A DNA stretch of 64,000 nucleotides from Peptoniphilus catoniae (GCF_901447155.2 NZ_LR588417.1:1-64000), one strand, 5' to 3'. Counted from the stretch's first letter, positions 43,082 to 51,176 are shown. Notes: generated from the letters alone by a model not told the origin. Translations and numbers: made by a program.

Positions 43082-44647
43082 GTGGCTTCTAATTTTAAAA
43101 CTTTACCTACAAAACTCTACATAAATCCTAGTTATAAACTTCAAATAATAAGGGCTGAGCTTACCAGCGATTTAACTATTGCTGTGGATCTTCTTAATTT
43201 AAGTGAGGAAGTTATAAGTGAGGTTTACTTTGAGGTTAAATATTTTGATGAAAATAACAATTTTTTATTTAACGGTAATCCTTCTCTTTTTCACTTAAAG
43301 GATTTGCAAATTAACCCCCATGAACTCTACTACCTTAAGCCTATAAAGGTGGAGCAGAGATTTTCAGATGCAAAGGGAATTTCCATAAGGCTTAGTGACT
43401 TATATTTTGAAAATTCAAAAATCGACAATTTGTTAGAAGAATACCCCTTTACCCTTCCCATAATTATTGAAATCAAGCGGAAAAAAATCTTGGAGGTTTT
43501 CGGCCCGGAAATTATAAGTTATGGGGAAAATACTCCTAAGCTTTGGAGATGTGTTTGTGGAGCCTTTAATTCAAAAGAGGACTATGAGTGTCAAAATTGC
43601 TTAAGGAATAAGGAATTTATTTTATCCACCCTTACTGAGCCTTTAATGAATATGAAAATTTTATCCTCTATGTCGGATTCGGATCCTAAGGATAAAAAGA
43701 ATCAGAAGGTTATTAACTCCCTTACTCAAACTCAAATGGTAAAAATCGCCTTAACCAGCGACGACCTGGAAAAGACTCGTGTAAATAGGGAAATCGATGA
43801 GTCTGAAAAAAAGAAAAAAGACTTTAAAATCAAGCTTTACTTTTATATTTTTCTGGGACTTTTCATTGTTTTTGGAGGATTTTTCGGATTTAAATTTTAT
43901 AGAAACTACAGAAATGACAAGGACTTTAACGATGCCAAGGCCTACCTGGAAAAAGGTCAATACCAGCTTGTTCTTGAAAAGCTTGAGGGCCTTAAATATA
44001 ACGATAAATATGAGACTACTCCTTTAATTGAAAAGGCTCATGCCCTTATAGATTCAAGGAAGGCTTATGACAAGGGCAACTCCTTAATATCTCAAGGCAG
44101 ATATATTGATGCTATTAAGGAGTTTAAAAAGGTTTTAAGCGACGATAAGGACAACTATTTGGAATCTCAAAACAGAATCAGCGAGCTTGAGGAGTTGATT
44201 CTTCAAGATGCAGATAGCAAAATTGCAGCTAAGGACTATGAATCGGCTCTTAACCTTCTAAATAGCTACCTTGATGTAATAAATGAATCCGCAAAGGCTG
44301 AAAATTTAAGAAATTCCATTATTAACTATAGGGCTGAAACAGGACCTGAAACTGTAGATCCCAGTGAGGCTTTGGAGCTTGAAAAAAGCAGGGCGGAAAT
44401 AAATAAAAAATCCGAATCTATAATTAACACCTACCAAAAAATTACCATTGATAAGGCTAATCTTAGGGATGAGCCCTCCCTTAAATCCAATATAATTACA
44501 GTTCTTCCTAAAGAGTCTGATATTTATATATTGGAAACTAAAATCGAAGGCATAGAGAGAATTTGGTGCAAGGTCAAGGCGGAGGATTCTATAACAGGTG
44601 AGAGTTATGAGGGTTGGCTTTCAAGTAACACTTTTAAAAATAAATAA
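43082..44647 (+). CDS. Zinc-ribbon, TPR and SH3b membrane protein
   Basis: This encodes 521 residues from a GTG with GGAGGAGGGG upstream. The N-terminal 150 residues form a beta-rich domain. A zinc ribbon follows, CVCGAF...CQNC (Cys pairs near 157-174). A single membrane helix lies near 258-278 (FYIFLGLFIVFGGFFGF). Outside it come TPR-like helices (about 285-430) and a C-terminal SH3b domain (about 450-521, with ANLRDEPSLKSNIITVLPK). The cytosolic half may sense something and the outer half may bind wall muropeptide; this is inference. Full match to a known family is not recognised. Confidence 0.7.
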   Translation: MASNFKTLPTKLYINPSYKLQIIRAELTSDLTIAVDLLNLSEEVISEVYFEVKYFDENNNFLFNGNPSLFHLKDLQINPHELYYLKPIKVEQRFSDAKGISIRLSDLYFENSKIDNLLEEYPFTLPIIIEIKRKKILEVFGPEIISYGENTPKLWRCVCGAFNSKEDYECQNCLRNKEFILSTLTEPLMNMKILSSMSDSDPKDKKNQKVINSLTQTQMVKIALTSDDLEKTRVNREIDESEKKKKDFKIKLYFYIFLGLFIVFGGFFGFKFYRNYRNDKDFNDAKAYLEKGQYQLVLEKLEGLKYNDKYETTPLIEKAHALIDSRKAYDKGNSLISQGRYIDAIKEFKKVLSDDKDNYLESQNRISELEELILQDADSKIAAKDYESALNLLNSYLDVINESAKAENLRNSIINYRAETGPETVDPSEALELEKSRAEINKKSESIINTYQKITIDKANLRDEPSLKSNIITVLPKESDIYILETKIEGIERIWCKVKAEDSITGESYEGWLSSNTFKNK

Positions 44648-44649
44648 AA

Positions 44650-44684
44650 TTATCCACAATTTTTAGGAATTGTGGATTTTTTAT
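44650..44684 (+). terminator. Terminator of the zinc-ribbon membrane protein gene
   Basis: An ATCCACAATT / AATTGTGGAT perfect stem is followed by a T run. Confidence 0.85.
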
Positions 44685-44740
44685 ATTTATAAAATTAATA
44701 CTTTTATTGAAATTATGTTAAAATTTAAAAGGTGATGTTT

Positions 44741-45880
44741 ATGAAAATATTATGTGCCGGACCTACATCAATTGATAAAAGGGTCCTTGATAAAATGAGT
44801 CTTTCCCTTACTAATCCTGATCTTGACCCTAATTATAAAGACTTTTATAAATCTGTTGAAGAAAAATACAAAAAACTTATTAATACAAAGGCTACAAGCT
44901 TTTTTATTTTAGGTGAAGCTATAATTACCTTGGAGGCTTCAATTTGTTCCCTTATGGAGAAAGGTGAAAGAGTCCTTGTAATTTATAATGGCTTTTTTGG
45001 TGAAGGCTTTAGAGAATATATAGAAAATTTCGGTGGAGAAGCTGTAGCTTTTAAGGGAGATTTTAGAAGGGGAATAAATCTTTCAGACCTAAAGGACTTT
45101 CTTGAAAGGGACCACGACTTTGCCCTTGCAACTATGGTTCACTGTGAAACCCCGTCAGGACTTACTAATGATATTAAATCAATTTGTAGTCTTTTAAAAT
45201 CCTATGGTATTCTCTCAATAGTAGACAGCGTATCAGGAGTAGGCGGAGAATACGTTGACTTTGATGATTTTAATATTGATGTTTTGCTTTCAGGCTCACA
45301 AAAGTGTATAAGTGCCCCTACAGGTATAGGCATGGTAACTCTTTCAGAGGCTGCTAAGGAAAAAATTTCTAAGAGAAAATCCAGGATCCCCAGCTATTAT
45401 CTAAACTTTAAATACTACTATGATTCAGATCTTGCACCTTTTCCCTATACTGTAAATGAAAATCTCATTTATGCCTTAGATGAAGCTTTAAATCAACTTT
45501 TAGATAAGGATTTTGTAAATCTTCACAAAAAATATGCTGAAATTTCAAGAAGGAGCCTTGAATCATGCGGCTTTGTATTATATGCTAAGGATCACAGATC
45601 CAATACTGTAACTACAGTTATAAATCCTGAAGGTCTTGATAAAAGCGAAACCCTTCTTGAAAACCTTAGAGAAAAAGGTCTTGCCATTTCAAAGGGAGTA
45701 GGAGAAATTACTGAAAAAGTATTTAGAATAGGACATATGGGTCATAACATTTCTTATGATAATTTCCTATTTTTATTTAAATCCTTGGACCAAGCCTTTA
45801 AAGAGCTTAATATAAAAATAGAAGGTTCCCTGGAGGAAAGCTTTAAGAGAGAATTTGAAAACTATAAGGAGGAAATATGA
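44741..45880 (+). CDS. Class V aminotransferase (serine-pyruvate / alanine-glyoxylate type)
   Basis: This encodes 379 residues from the ATG at 44741, with AAAGGTGAT placed 5 bases before. The in-frame GTG 44732 and ATG 44735 fall inside that site. The PLP Lys is in SGSQKCISAPTGIGM near residue 187, and the Asp is in LSIVDSVSGVGG near 160. It carries CETPSGLTND (position of HXEXSTG in the family). It would move an amino group among alanine, serine and glyoxylate or pyruvate. It overlaps the next gene by 4 bases, so it is coupled to a B3/4-domain protein. Confidence 0.87.
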   Translation: MKILCAGPTSIDKRVLDKMSLSLTNPDLDPNYKDFYKSVEEKYKKLINTKATSFFILGEAIITLEASICSLMEKGERVLVIYNGFFGEGFREYIENFGGEAVAFKGDFRRGINLSDLKDFLERDHDFALATMVHCETPSGLTNDIKSICSLLKSYGILSIVDSVSGVGGEYVDFDDFNIDVLLSGSQKCISAPTGIGMVTLSEAAKEKISKRKSRIPSYYLNFKYYYDSDLAPFPYTVNENLIYALDEALNQLLDKDFVNLHKKYAEISRRSLESCGFVLYAKDHRSNTVTTVINPEGLDKSETLLENLREKGLAISKGVGEITEKVFRIGHMGHNISYDNFLFLFKSLDQAFKELNIKIEGSLEESFKREFENYKEEI

Positions 45881-46578
45881 GTAAATTTATAGCAGATGAG
45901 AGTTTTTTTGAACTTTTCCCCGAGGCGAAACTTGGAGTCTTACTTGTAAAAAACATGGAAAACTCAGATGAAAGCCCTAGAGAAGTTAGAGAAATGCTTA
46001 TAAATGCCAATGAAGAGGCTGAAAAATATCTGGTTAAAAGTCAACTTAGCGAAAACCCCGAGATAGCAGTATGGAGAGAAGCCTATAAAAAATTTAAAAC
46101 CAAAAAAGGTGCCAGATGCTCCATTGAAGCTTTACTTAAAAGAGTTTCAACAGGTAACGTTGTAGGTTCAATTAACACCCTAGTCGATATTTATAATTCC
46201 GCTTCACTAAAATATGCCATGCCATGCGGTGCGGAGGATATAGATAAGTTTGTAGGAGATCTTAGACTTACTGTAACTGAAGGCGGCGATGAATTTGTAG
46301 GTATAGGGGACAGAGTTGAAGAAACCTACCCTAATGAGCTTTGCTACAAAGACGATGCGGGAGCGGTTTGCAGATGCTTTAACTGGCGTGACAGCGTTCG
46401 TACCATGATTGATAAGGATACTAAAAATGCCTTTATGATTATGGAGCTTGTTGATCTTGAAAGATTTGACGTTCTTAAAGAAGCCCTTGACTACTTAAAA
46501 GAAAATCTTGAACACTACCTAAAGGCAGATGTAACAATTCACATTTTAGATAAAGATAATAATGAAGTAGAGCTATAA
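45877..46578 (+). CDS. B3/4 domain (PheT-like) protein
   Basis: This 233-residue protein is a stand-alone B3/B4 domain, the fold found in the beta subunit of phenylalanyl-tRNA synthetase. There it edits mischarged Tyr-tRNA. The pattern is WREAYKKFKTKKGARCSIEALLKRV near 66-90, then SINTLVDIYNSASLKYAMPCGAEDID, and an acidic barrel with GVGD-like and FNWRDS segments. Free B3/4 proteins probably trans-edit tRNA, but this has not been shown for most. It is translationally coupled to the aminotransferase. Confidence 0.85.
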   Translation: MSKFIADESFFELFPEAKLGVLLVKNMENSDESPREVREMLINANEEAEKYLVKSQLSENPEIAVWREAYKKFKTKKGARCSIEALLKRVSTGNVVGSINTLVDIYNSASLKYAMPCGAEDIDKFVGDLRLTVTEGGDEFVGIGDRVEETYPNELCYKDDAGAVCRCFNWRDSVRTMIDKDTKNAFMIMELVDLERFDVLKEALDYLKENLEHYLKADVTIHILDKDNNEVEL

Positions 46579-46581
46579 ATA

Positions 46582-46614
46582 AGACACCACAACTAAAAGG
46601 TTGTGGCGTTTTAT
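46582..46614 (+). terminator. Terminator of the aminotransferase / B3/4 operon
   Basis: An ACACCACAAC / GTTGTGGCGT stem with one mismatch is followed by TTTTATT. Confidence 0.75.
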
Positions 46615-46659
46615 TCAATCTGTAACTAGTAATCTCGACTAAAGGACAGACTTTTTAAG

Positions 46660-46705
46660 TCAGTCATCTCGACCGAGGAATTTATTCCGAGTGGAGAGAT
46701 CTCAT
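46660..46705. repeat. REP-like intergenic repeat element
   Basis: The segment reads GTCATCTCGACCGAGG, then AATTTATT, then CCGAGTGGAGAGATCTCA. It is partly self-complementary (CTCGG/CCGAG, ATCTC/GAGAT), and a shortened copy of its start (ATCTCGACTAAAGG) lies just before it at 46632. This unit looks like a widespread intergenic repeat seen in other Firmicutes and Bacteroidetes, from memory. It encodes nothing. Confidence 0.5.
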
Positions 46706-46781
46706 AATATAAAGTCCGTTATTTTAAATAATTAAAATTCATAATAAATAGGGTATATAATACCTACTGTGAGGTGTTTTT

Positions 46782-47822
46782 ATGATTAGAAATTATGTAC
46801 TTGAAAGCCCTGAAACTTGGCAGGGCAGAATAGATGATACTGAAGATTATGATTCTTTTAGGTGGCATCAATGGATAAAGCTTATAGACTTAAATGACAA
46901 TAGCTTAAAAGCTTTTGACGGTACCTTCGCCTTTTGCCTTATAGGCTTTGAGTGCGACTTCGGTATAGGTCTTAACAAGGGTAGAGTCGGCGCCGCCAAG
47001 GGTCCTGTTAGTATAAGAAAGGAACTTGCGAATTTACCCTGTCAGTTTAATGAGGAAATAAAGATTTTCGATGCCGGAAATATAATAACTGACGGCTTAA
47101 GTCTTGATGAGGCACAGGATTGTCTTGGAGAAGCTGTAAATAGAATATTGGACCTTAACATGTTCCCTATTGTCTTAGGTGGAGGACATGAAACTGCCTT
47201 CGGCCACTTTAAAGGCCTTTTTAAACATTTTTTAAAGGATGACGAAAGTATAGGTATAATTAATTTTGATGCCCACTTTGATACAAGACCTTATGAAAAA
47301 TTTGGAGGCACCTCAGGTACAATGTTTAGACAAATTAGGGATTTGGTTCAAGAAAACGGCTTTGACTACAACTATATGTGTATAGGTATTCAAAAGCATT
47401 CAAACACTAAAAGTCTTTTTAATTTCGCCAAGGAAAACGAAGTAAAATATATCCTTGCTAAGGATATTGTTAATAGGGACATTCCTTCCTTGTTTGATGA
47501 AATAGACGAATTTATACAGTCTGTAGACTATATTTACATAACTATTTGTTCAGATGTTTTCTCTACAGCCTTTGCCCCGGGAGTAAGTGCTCCTCAAGCT
47601 TTAGGCATGGATCCGGAAAAGGCAATTGTGCTTTTAAAGCATATTTTATCCCATGAAAATGTTGTAAGTTTTGATATAGCTGAGGTATCTCCAAGGTTTG
47701 ACAAGGATAATACTACTGCAACTCTTGCAGCTGTTTTAATTTTCTCCCTTGTAACAAAAATATCCACCCTTATTGAAAAAAGAAAAAACAAAAAGAAAAT
47801 TAAAAGAAGTAGGTCTTATTAA
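46782..47822 (+). CDS. hutG: Formimidoylglutamase (ureohydrolase family)
   Basis: This 346-residue protein belongs to the arginase superfamily, formimidoylglutamase type. It splits formimino-L-glutamate, the third intermediate of histidine breakdown, into glutamate and formamide. The Mn2+ ligands are visible: GGGHE near residue 127, NFDAHFDTR near 161, and CSDVFSTAFAPGVSAP near 255. The family's N-terminal extension is present. No hutH, hutU or hutI is next to it, so the pathway must be elsewhere. Its last codons and stop lie inside the terminator hairpin that follows. Confidence 0.88.
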   Translation: MIRNYVLESPETWQGRIDDTEDYDSFRWHQWIKLIDLNDNSLKAFDGTFAFCLIGFECDFGIGLNKGRVGAAKGPVSIRKELANLPCQFNEEIKIFDAGNIITDGLSLDEAQDCLGEAVNRILDLNMFPIVLGGGHETAFGHFKGLFKHFLKDDESIGIINFDAHFDTRPYEKFGGTSGTMFRQIRDLVQENGFDYNYMCIGIQKHSNTKSLFNFAKENEVKYILAKDIVNRDIPSLFDEIDEFIQSVDYIYITICSDVFSTAFAPGVSAPQALGMDPEKAIVLLKHILSHENVVSFDIAEVSPRFDKDNTTATLAAVLIFSLVTKISTLIEKRKNKKKIKRSRSY

Positions 47823-47838
47823 ACCTACTTCTTTTAAT
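47802..47838. terminator. Shared bidirectional terminator overlapping two coding ends
   Basis: A perfect 13-bp stem AAAAGAAGTAGGT / ACCTACTTCTTTT spans 47802-47835. The hutG stop (47820-47822) is in the loop, and the stop of the converging minus-strand gene (47834) is at the end of the right arm. Confidence 0.85.
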
Positions 47839-48268
47839 TTTGACTGCTGTATTTTTCAAAAATTTTATTAAATCTTGCCGCACTCGTTCTATCCAACTTA
47901 TACCACTGATTATTTATTTTTAAAAATCTGTCGGTTTTAAAAAATTCCAACTTGTTAAAACTTTTATCATAAACATTTATAAATACAAAATCACTATACT
48001 CGTCACTGTCAAAATCGACTTTTTCCCCCTTAAGAGAGTTAAGCATAAGTAAAATATCCCTTAATTTAGACGAATCATTAATAGTAACCATTATATTTTT
48101 ATTAAAGGTTATAAGCTCTGAATAAGACACATCCTTTAATTCCAGCTGAATTATTTTATTTCTATTTGACAGCATCTTATAGGAAAGAAAAAGCAGCAAG
48201 ACGAAAAAAAACATTACAAATAATTTAGTTTTATTTTTAGATTTTCTACTTCTTTTAATTTCCAACAC
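47834..48268 (-). CDS. Single-pass membrane protein of unknown function
   Basis: This 144-residue protein has a very basic N-terminus (KRSRKSKNKTK), one membrane helix (about 16-33) and an outer alpha/beta domain of about 105 residues, with no Cys. The domain has a DUF-like pattern (FVFINVYDKSFNKLEFFKTD, then YKLDRTSAARFNKIFEKY), seen in small Firmicute extracellular proteins. The start lies 2 bases after the upstream gene's stop, so it belongs to the parAB operon. Function unknown. Confidence 0.65.
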   Translation of the reverse strand: MLEIKRSRKSKNKTKLFVMFFFVLLLFLSYKMLSNRNKIIQLELKDVSYSELITFNKNIMVTINDSSKLRDILLMLNSLKGEKVDFDSDEYSDFVFINVYDKSFNKLEFFKTDRFLKINNQWYKLDRTSAARFNKIFEKYSSQN

Positions 48269-48270
48269 CT

Positions 48271-48747
48271 CTAAATCTTCAGTATTCCATTTAGATAAAT
48301 ATGAGCCCTTCCTCCAAGTCTTATAAAATCACCTTCAGAATCGATTTTTAAGGAAAAAGTTTCGCTGACTTTAGTATATACACATTGAATATCTCCATTT
48401 TTATATTCAAGTTCAACCTTTGCCTTACCCTTATCTGTAATTAAGATAACTTCCTTATTGCCAAGGTCTAAGCCCTCAATGAATTTTTCCTCAGCCAGGG
48501 TATAAAAAACACCTATAGCAGCTTCAGGAGACAGGTCTACCTTACTGCCCCTGGAGAAAATTTTTCCATCAAATATGTCTCTATCCTCTCTTTTTACAAA
48601 TACTGTAAGAGGTTGATTGATATTTTTTGAAATTTCTCTCATGTCGGATTCAGATAAGGGGTCATTGGCAATAACTACAGCCAAGCTATTGTTTTCTCCT
48701 TCCCTTTTAGAAAAGACTTTTAAAAAATATACGCTATAATATCTCAT
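48271..48747 (-). CDS. Single-domain PhzF-like protein, catalytic residues lost
   Basis: This encodes a protein of 158 residues. Residues 1-130 follow the first half of PhzF/DapF-fold proteins: VYFLKVFSKREGENNSLAVVIANDPLSESDMREI, then KIFSRGSKVDLSPEAAIGVFYTLAEE. The last 20 residues (FIRLGGRAHIYLNGILKI) match the PhzF C-terminal strand. The second domain is missing. Normal PhzF is about 260-290 residues. The catalytic Glu is replaced (Leu47 by alignment from memory), and the GHAT loop reads PEAA at 74-77. Enzyme activity is therefore unlikely. It overlaps parB by 14 bases, so it is coupled to it. Confidence 0.7.
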   Translation of the reverse strand: MRYYSVYFLKVFSKREGENNSLAVVIANDPLSESDMREISKNINQPLTVFVKREDRDIFDGKIFSRGSKVDLSPEAAIGVFYTLAEEKFIEGLDLGNKEVILITDKGKAKVELEYKNGDIQCVYTKVSETFSLKIDSEGDFIRLGGRAHIYLNGILKI

Positions 48748-49591
48748 CCTTATCCCTTCCCACTATTTTTTCATATATTCTGGATAAGTCTTCCTCATTA
48801 TAATATTCTATTACTATGTTTTTCTTCTTACCTTTAGTCCTTAAAATTACCTTTGTGCCTAAGGCATAGGAAAGATTCCTCTCTGCCTTCTCAAGGAAAA
48901 TATCATTTTTCTTCTCAGGCTTAGGTCTGTTTAAAAGGTCTGTGGTTTCCCTTACAGTATTACCTAGCCTTACAATCCTCTTAGCTTCTTTAAACTGTTG
49001 ATCCTTATCTTTTATAGCTAAAAGAAGCTTGCCGTGAGAGGTGGTCAAAAGTCCCTTCTCCATAAGAGTTAAAACTCTGGGATCCAATTTTAATAGCCTA
49101 ATGGTATTTCCTATATACTGTCTGCTTTTGCCAAGACTTAGAGCAAGCTCTTCCTGAGTTATTCCATAAAGATCCAGTACCCTTTTATAGCCTCTTGCCT
49201 CTTCAATAGGATTTAAGTCCTCTCTTTGAATGTTTTCAATTAAGGAAATTTTATCGGCATTTTCGTCATTAAGGTCCTTAACTATAGCCGGTACTTCTTT
49301 TAAACCTGCAAGCTTTGCGGCTCTAAACCTTCTTTCTCCCGCTATAATTACATATCCTTCCTCGGCTTTTCTAACTACCAAAGGTTGTATAATTCCAAAC
49401 TTTTTTATAGATTCTGAGAGTTCTTCCAGGGAATCCTTATCAAAAATTCTTCTTGCCTGCATTTCATTTGGAGAGATTTCATCAATGTTGATATTTCTTA
49501 AGTCCCCCTCATCTTCTCTTAAAATCTTGGAAACTGTATTTGCATCTTTAATAAAGTTGTTAATTCCTCTTCCAAGTCCAGGTTTTTTCAT
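48734..49591 (-). CDS. parB: Chromosome-partitioning protein ParB (Spo0J)
   Basis: This 285-residue protein has the ParB N-terminal CTPase fold with AGERRFRAAKLAG near 95-107 and ENIQREDLNPIEEARGY near 125. A helix-turn-helix follows (about 150-175, ITQEELALSLGKSRQYIGNTIRLL) that reads parS, and the C-terminal dimer domain closes it. ParB clamps load at parS and slide along DNA, organising the origin. It overlaps parA by 4 bases. Two parS sites are in the parA upstream region. The N-terminal ParA-activating peptide (KKPGLGRGI) is present. Confidence 0.95.
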   Translation of the reverse strand: MKKPGLGRGINNFIKDANTVSKILREDEGDLRNINIDEISPNEMQARRIFDKDSLEELSESIKKFGIIQPLVVRKAEEGYVIIAGERRFRAAKLAGLKEVPAIVKDLNDENADKISLIENIQREDLNPIEEARGYKRVLDLYGITQEELALSLGKSRQYIGNTIRLLKLDPRVLTLMEKGLLTTSHGKLLLAIKDKDQQFKEAKRIVRLGNTVRETTDLLNRPKPEKKNDIFLEKAERNLSYALGTKVILRTKGKKKNIVIEYYNEEDLSRIYEKIVGRDKDEIL

Positions 49592-50349
49592 TTTGTCACC
49601 TTATTTCTATTTAAAAACTCCTTGGCAAACTTTGAGTAAGCCCTGGCACCTTTTGAAAATCTGTCATATTCAAAAATATTCATTCCGAAGCTTGGAGCCT
49701 CAGCAAGTCTTATATTTCTAGGAATAGTTGTTGTATAAACTAAATCTTTAAAAAATTCCTCAACCTCTTTTTTTACGCTTGATGACAGATTAGTTCTGCT
49801 ATCGTACATACATAAAAGGACTCCTTCAATTTTTAAATCGGGATTAAAGTTATCCTTTACCAGACCAATGGTACTCATAAGTTGCCCTACTCCCTCAAGA
49901 GCATAATACTCCGACTGTACCGGTATAAGGATGCTATCTGAAGCAACTAATGATATTATTGAAAGGACTCCTAAGGATGGTGGTGAATCTATTAAGACAA
50001 AATCATAGCTGTCCTTTATAGACTTAAGACTTTCTTTTAAAACAAATTGCCAGTTTTCTTTGCCTGAAATTTCAAGTTCCATTCCTGCAAGGCCAGGGGA
50101 TGATCCTATTAAATAAAGGTCCTTGGTCTTTGTCGGAACCTGTGGACTTTCATTTTTATTTATTAAAAAATCATAGATATCAGCTTGGGGTTTTTCTTCT
50201 GTCATTGCAGATGTTGAATTAGCTTGAGGGTCCATGTCCACTACCAGGATCTTGTTTTTTTTCTTTGAAAGTGCCGCTGCCAAATTAATAACTGTAGTTG
50301 TCTTTCCGACTCCGCCTTTTTGATTAAATACACTGATAACCTTTCCCAT
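49588..50349 (-). CDS. parA: Chromosome-partitioning ATPase ParA (Soj)
   Basis: This 253-residue protein starts MGKVISVFNQKGGVGKTT, the deviant Walker A motif of ParA/MinD ATPases. DMDPQANS follows near 39, and the Walker B-like VLIDSPPSLG is near 118. It dimerises with ATP on DNA and is released by ParB, and in Firmicutes it also controls DnaA. Length is normal for Soj, without the N-terminal helix-turn-helix of plasmid ParA. GGAGGACTT lies before the ATG. A TATAAT on the minus strand at 50380-50375 lies next to a parS site. Confidence 0.95.
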   Translation of the reverse strand: MGKVISVFNQKGGVGKTTTVINLAAALSKKKNKILVVDMDPQANSTSAMTEEKPQADIYDFLINKNESPQVPTKTKDLYLIGSSPGLAGMELEISGKENWQFVLKESLKSIKDSYDFVLIDSPPSLGVLSIISLVASDSILIPVQSEYYALEGVGQLMSTIGLVKDNFNPDLKIEGVLLCMYDSRTNLSSSVKKEVEEFFKDLVYTTTIPRNIRLAEAPSFGMNIFEYDRFSKGARAYSKFAKEFLNRNKVTK

Positions 50350-50374
50350 AAGTCCTCCTTATAAGAGTAGTATT

Positions 50375-50405
50375 ATTATAACTTCCTCATGCTCCACGTG
50401 GAGCA
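50375..50405 (-). promoter_or_regulatory. parS site overlapping the parAB promoter
   Basis: TGCTCCACGTGGAGCA at 50390-50405 is a perfect 16-base palindrome, close to the ParB consensus TGTTNCACGTGNAACA. A TATAAT lies at 50380-50375 on the minus strand. The -35 region of that promoter falls inside parS, so ParB should repress its own operon. The -35 sequence itself is poor. Confidence 0.75.
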
Positions 50406-50450
50406 TCTTTAGATATTATACATTGATTTAGCGTCTTGTGTAAAGCTATT

Positions 50451-50482
50451 AAAAAAGGAATGCTTCACGTGGAGCATTCCTT
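50451..50482 (-). terminator. Terminator of rsmG whose stem is a parS site
   Basis: On the minus strand AAGGAATGCT pairs with AGCATTCCTT, the inner bases CCACGTGA continue the stem, and TTTTTT follows. The centre is TGCTTCACGTGGAGCA on the plus strand (50461-50476), a parS match with one change from symmetry. The rsmG stop codon lies in the stem. Confidence 0.75.
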
Positions 50483-51176
50483 ATAGAGGCTTACTTCTCG
50501 GCTTGCCGCCGGATCTCGGGTATTTTTTATCAGTATTATTAATTTTTTTTATTACAAGAAGATAGTGGGTGATATCCATAGGTAGCTTTACCTCTATGCT
50601 TTCCACATGCCTTCCGCCTAAGAGCCTTATAGCGTTTTTAGCTTCTTCAAGTTCTTTCTCATATTCAGGCCCCTTCATGGCTATAAAATAGCCTCCAGCC
50701 TTTACAAAGGGCAAGGCGTATTCACAAAGGGTTGCAAGGTTTGCTACTGCTCTTGATGTAGCTAAGTCATAAGATTCTCTATAGTCGGCTTTCCTCCCAA
50801 GCTCCTCAGCTCTTCCATGAATGGCTTCTATTTCCTTAAATTCCAGCTCATCAATAACCTTGTTTAAAAACCTTATTCTTTTGTTTAGGGAATCAAGAAG
50901 TGTAATATTTAAGTATTCATTATATGCCTTTATCACTATTCCCGGAAATCCCGCTCCACTTCCTATGTCTATAACTTTCTTTTTCCCATTTAAATAGGGA
51001 GTTTTAAAGAGGGACAAACAATCTAAAAAGTGTTTTACATCAACCTCATCCTCTTCAGTAATAGAGGTTAGATTCATCTTCTTATTTTCTTCAAGGAGGA
51101 TCTTCCTAAAAGCTTCCAGTTTGTTAAGAGCCTTAGCTTCTAAACCGAAGGCCTTAATTCTTTCTTCAAGATTCAT
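50481..51176 (-). CDS. rsmG: 16S rRNA (guanine-527 N7)-methyltransferase
   Basis: This encodes 231 residues from the ATG at 51176 with AAAGGAGA upstream; a start further up at 51197 would run further into mnmG. The SAM-binding motif is [16 protein letters not shown] near 68-83, and the substrate region holds ATSRAVANL. It methylates G527 of 16S rRNA and its loss gives low-level streptomycin resistance. It overlaps the mnmG end by 11 bases and belongs to the mnmE-mnmG-rsmG operon usual at the origin. The basic tail [14 protein letters not shown] is typical of the family. Confidence 0.95.
   Translation of the reverse strand: MNLEERIKAFGLEAKALNKLEAFRKILLEENKKMNLTSITEEDEVDVKHFLDCLSLFKTPYLNGKKKVIDIGSGAGFPGIVIKAYNEYLNITLLDSLNKRIRFLNKVIDELEFKEIEAIHGRAEELGRKADYRESYDLATSRAVANLATLCEYALPFVKAGGYFIAMKGPEYEKELEEAKNAIRLLGGRHVESIEVKLPMDITHYLLVIKKINNTDKKYPRSGGKPRSKPL

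Noticed and set aside
49230-49721. 163-codon plus-strand frame over parB and parA
   Set aside because: It crosses two genuine genes on the other strand and has no start signal; it is a Ser/Leu-rich shadow.
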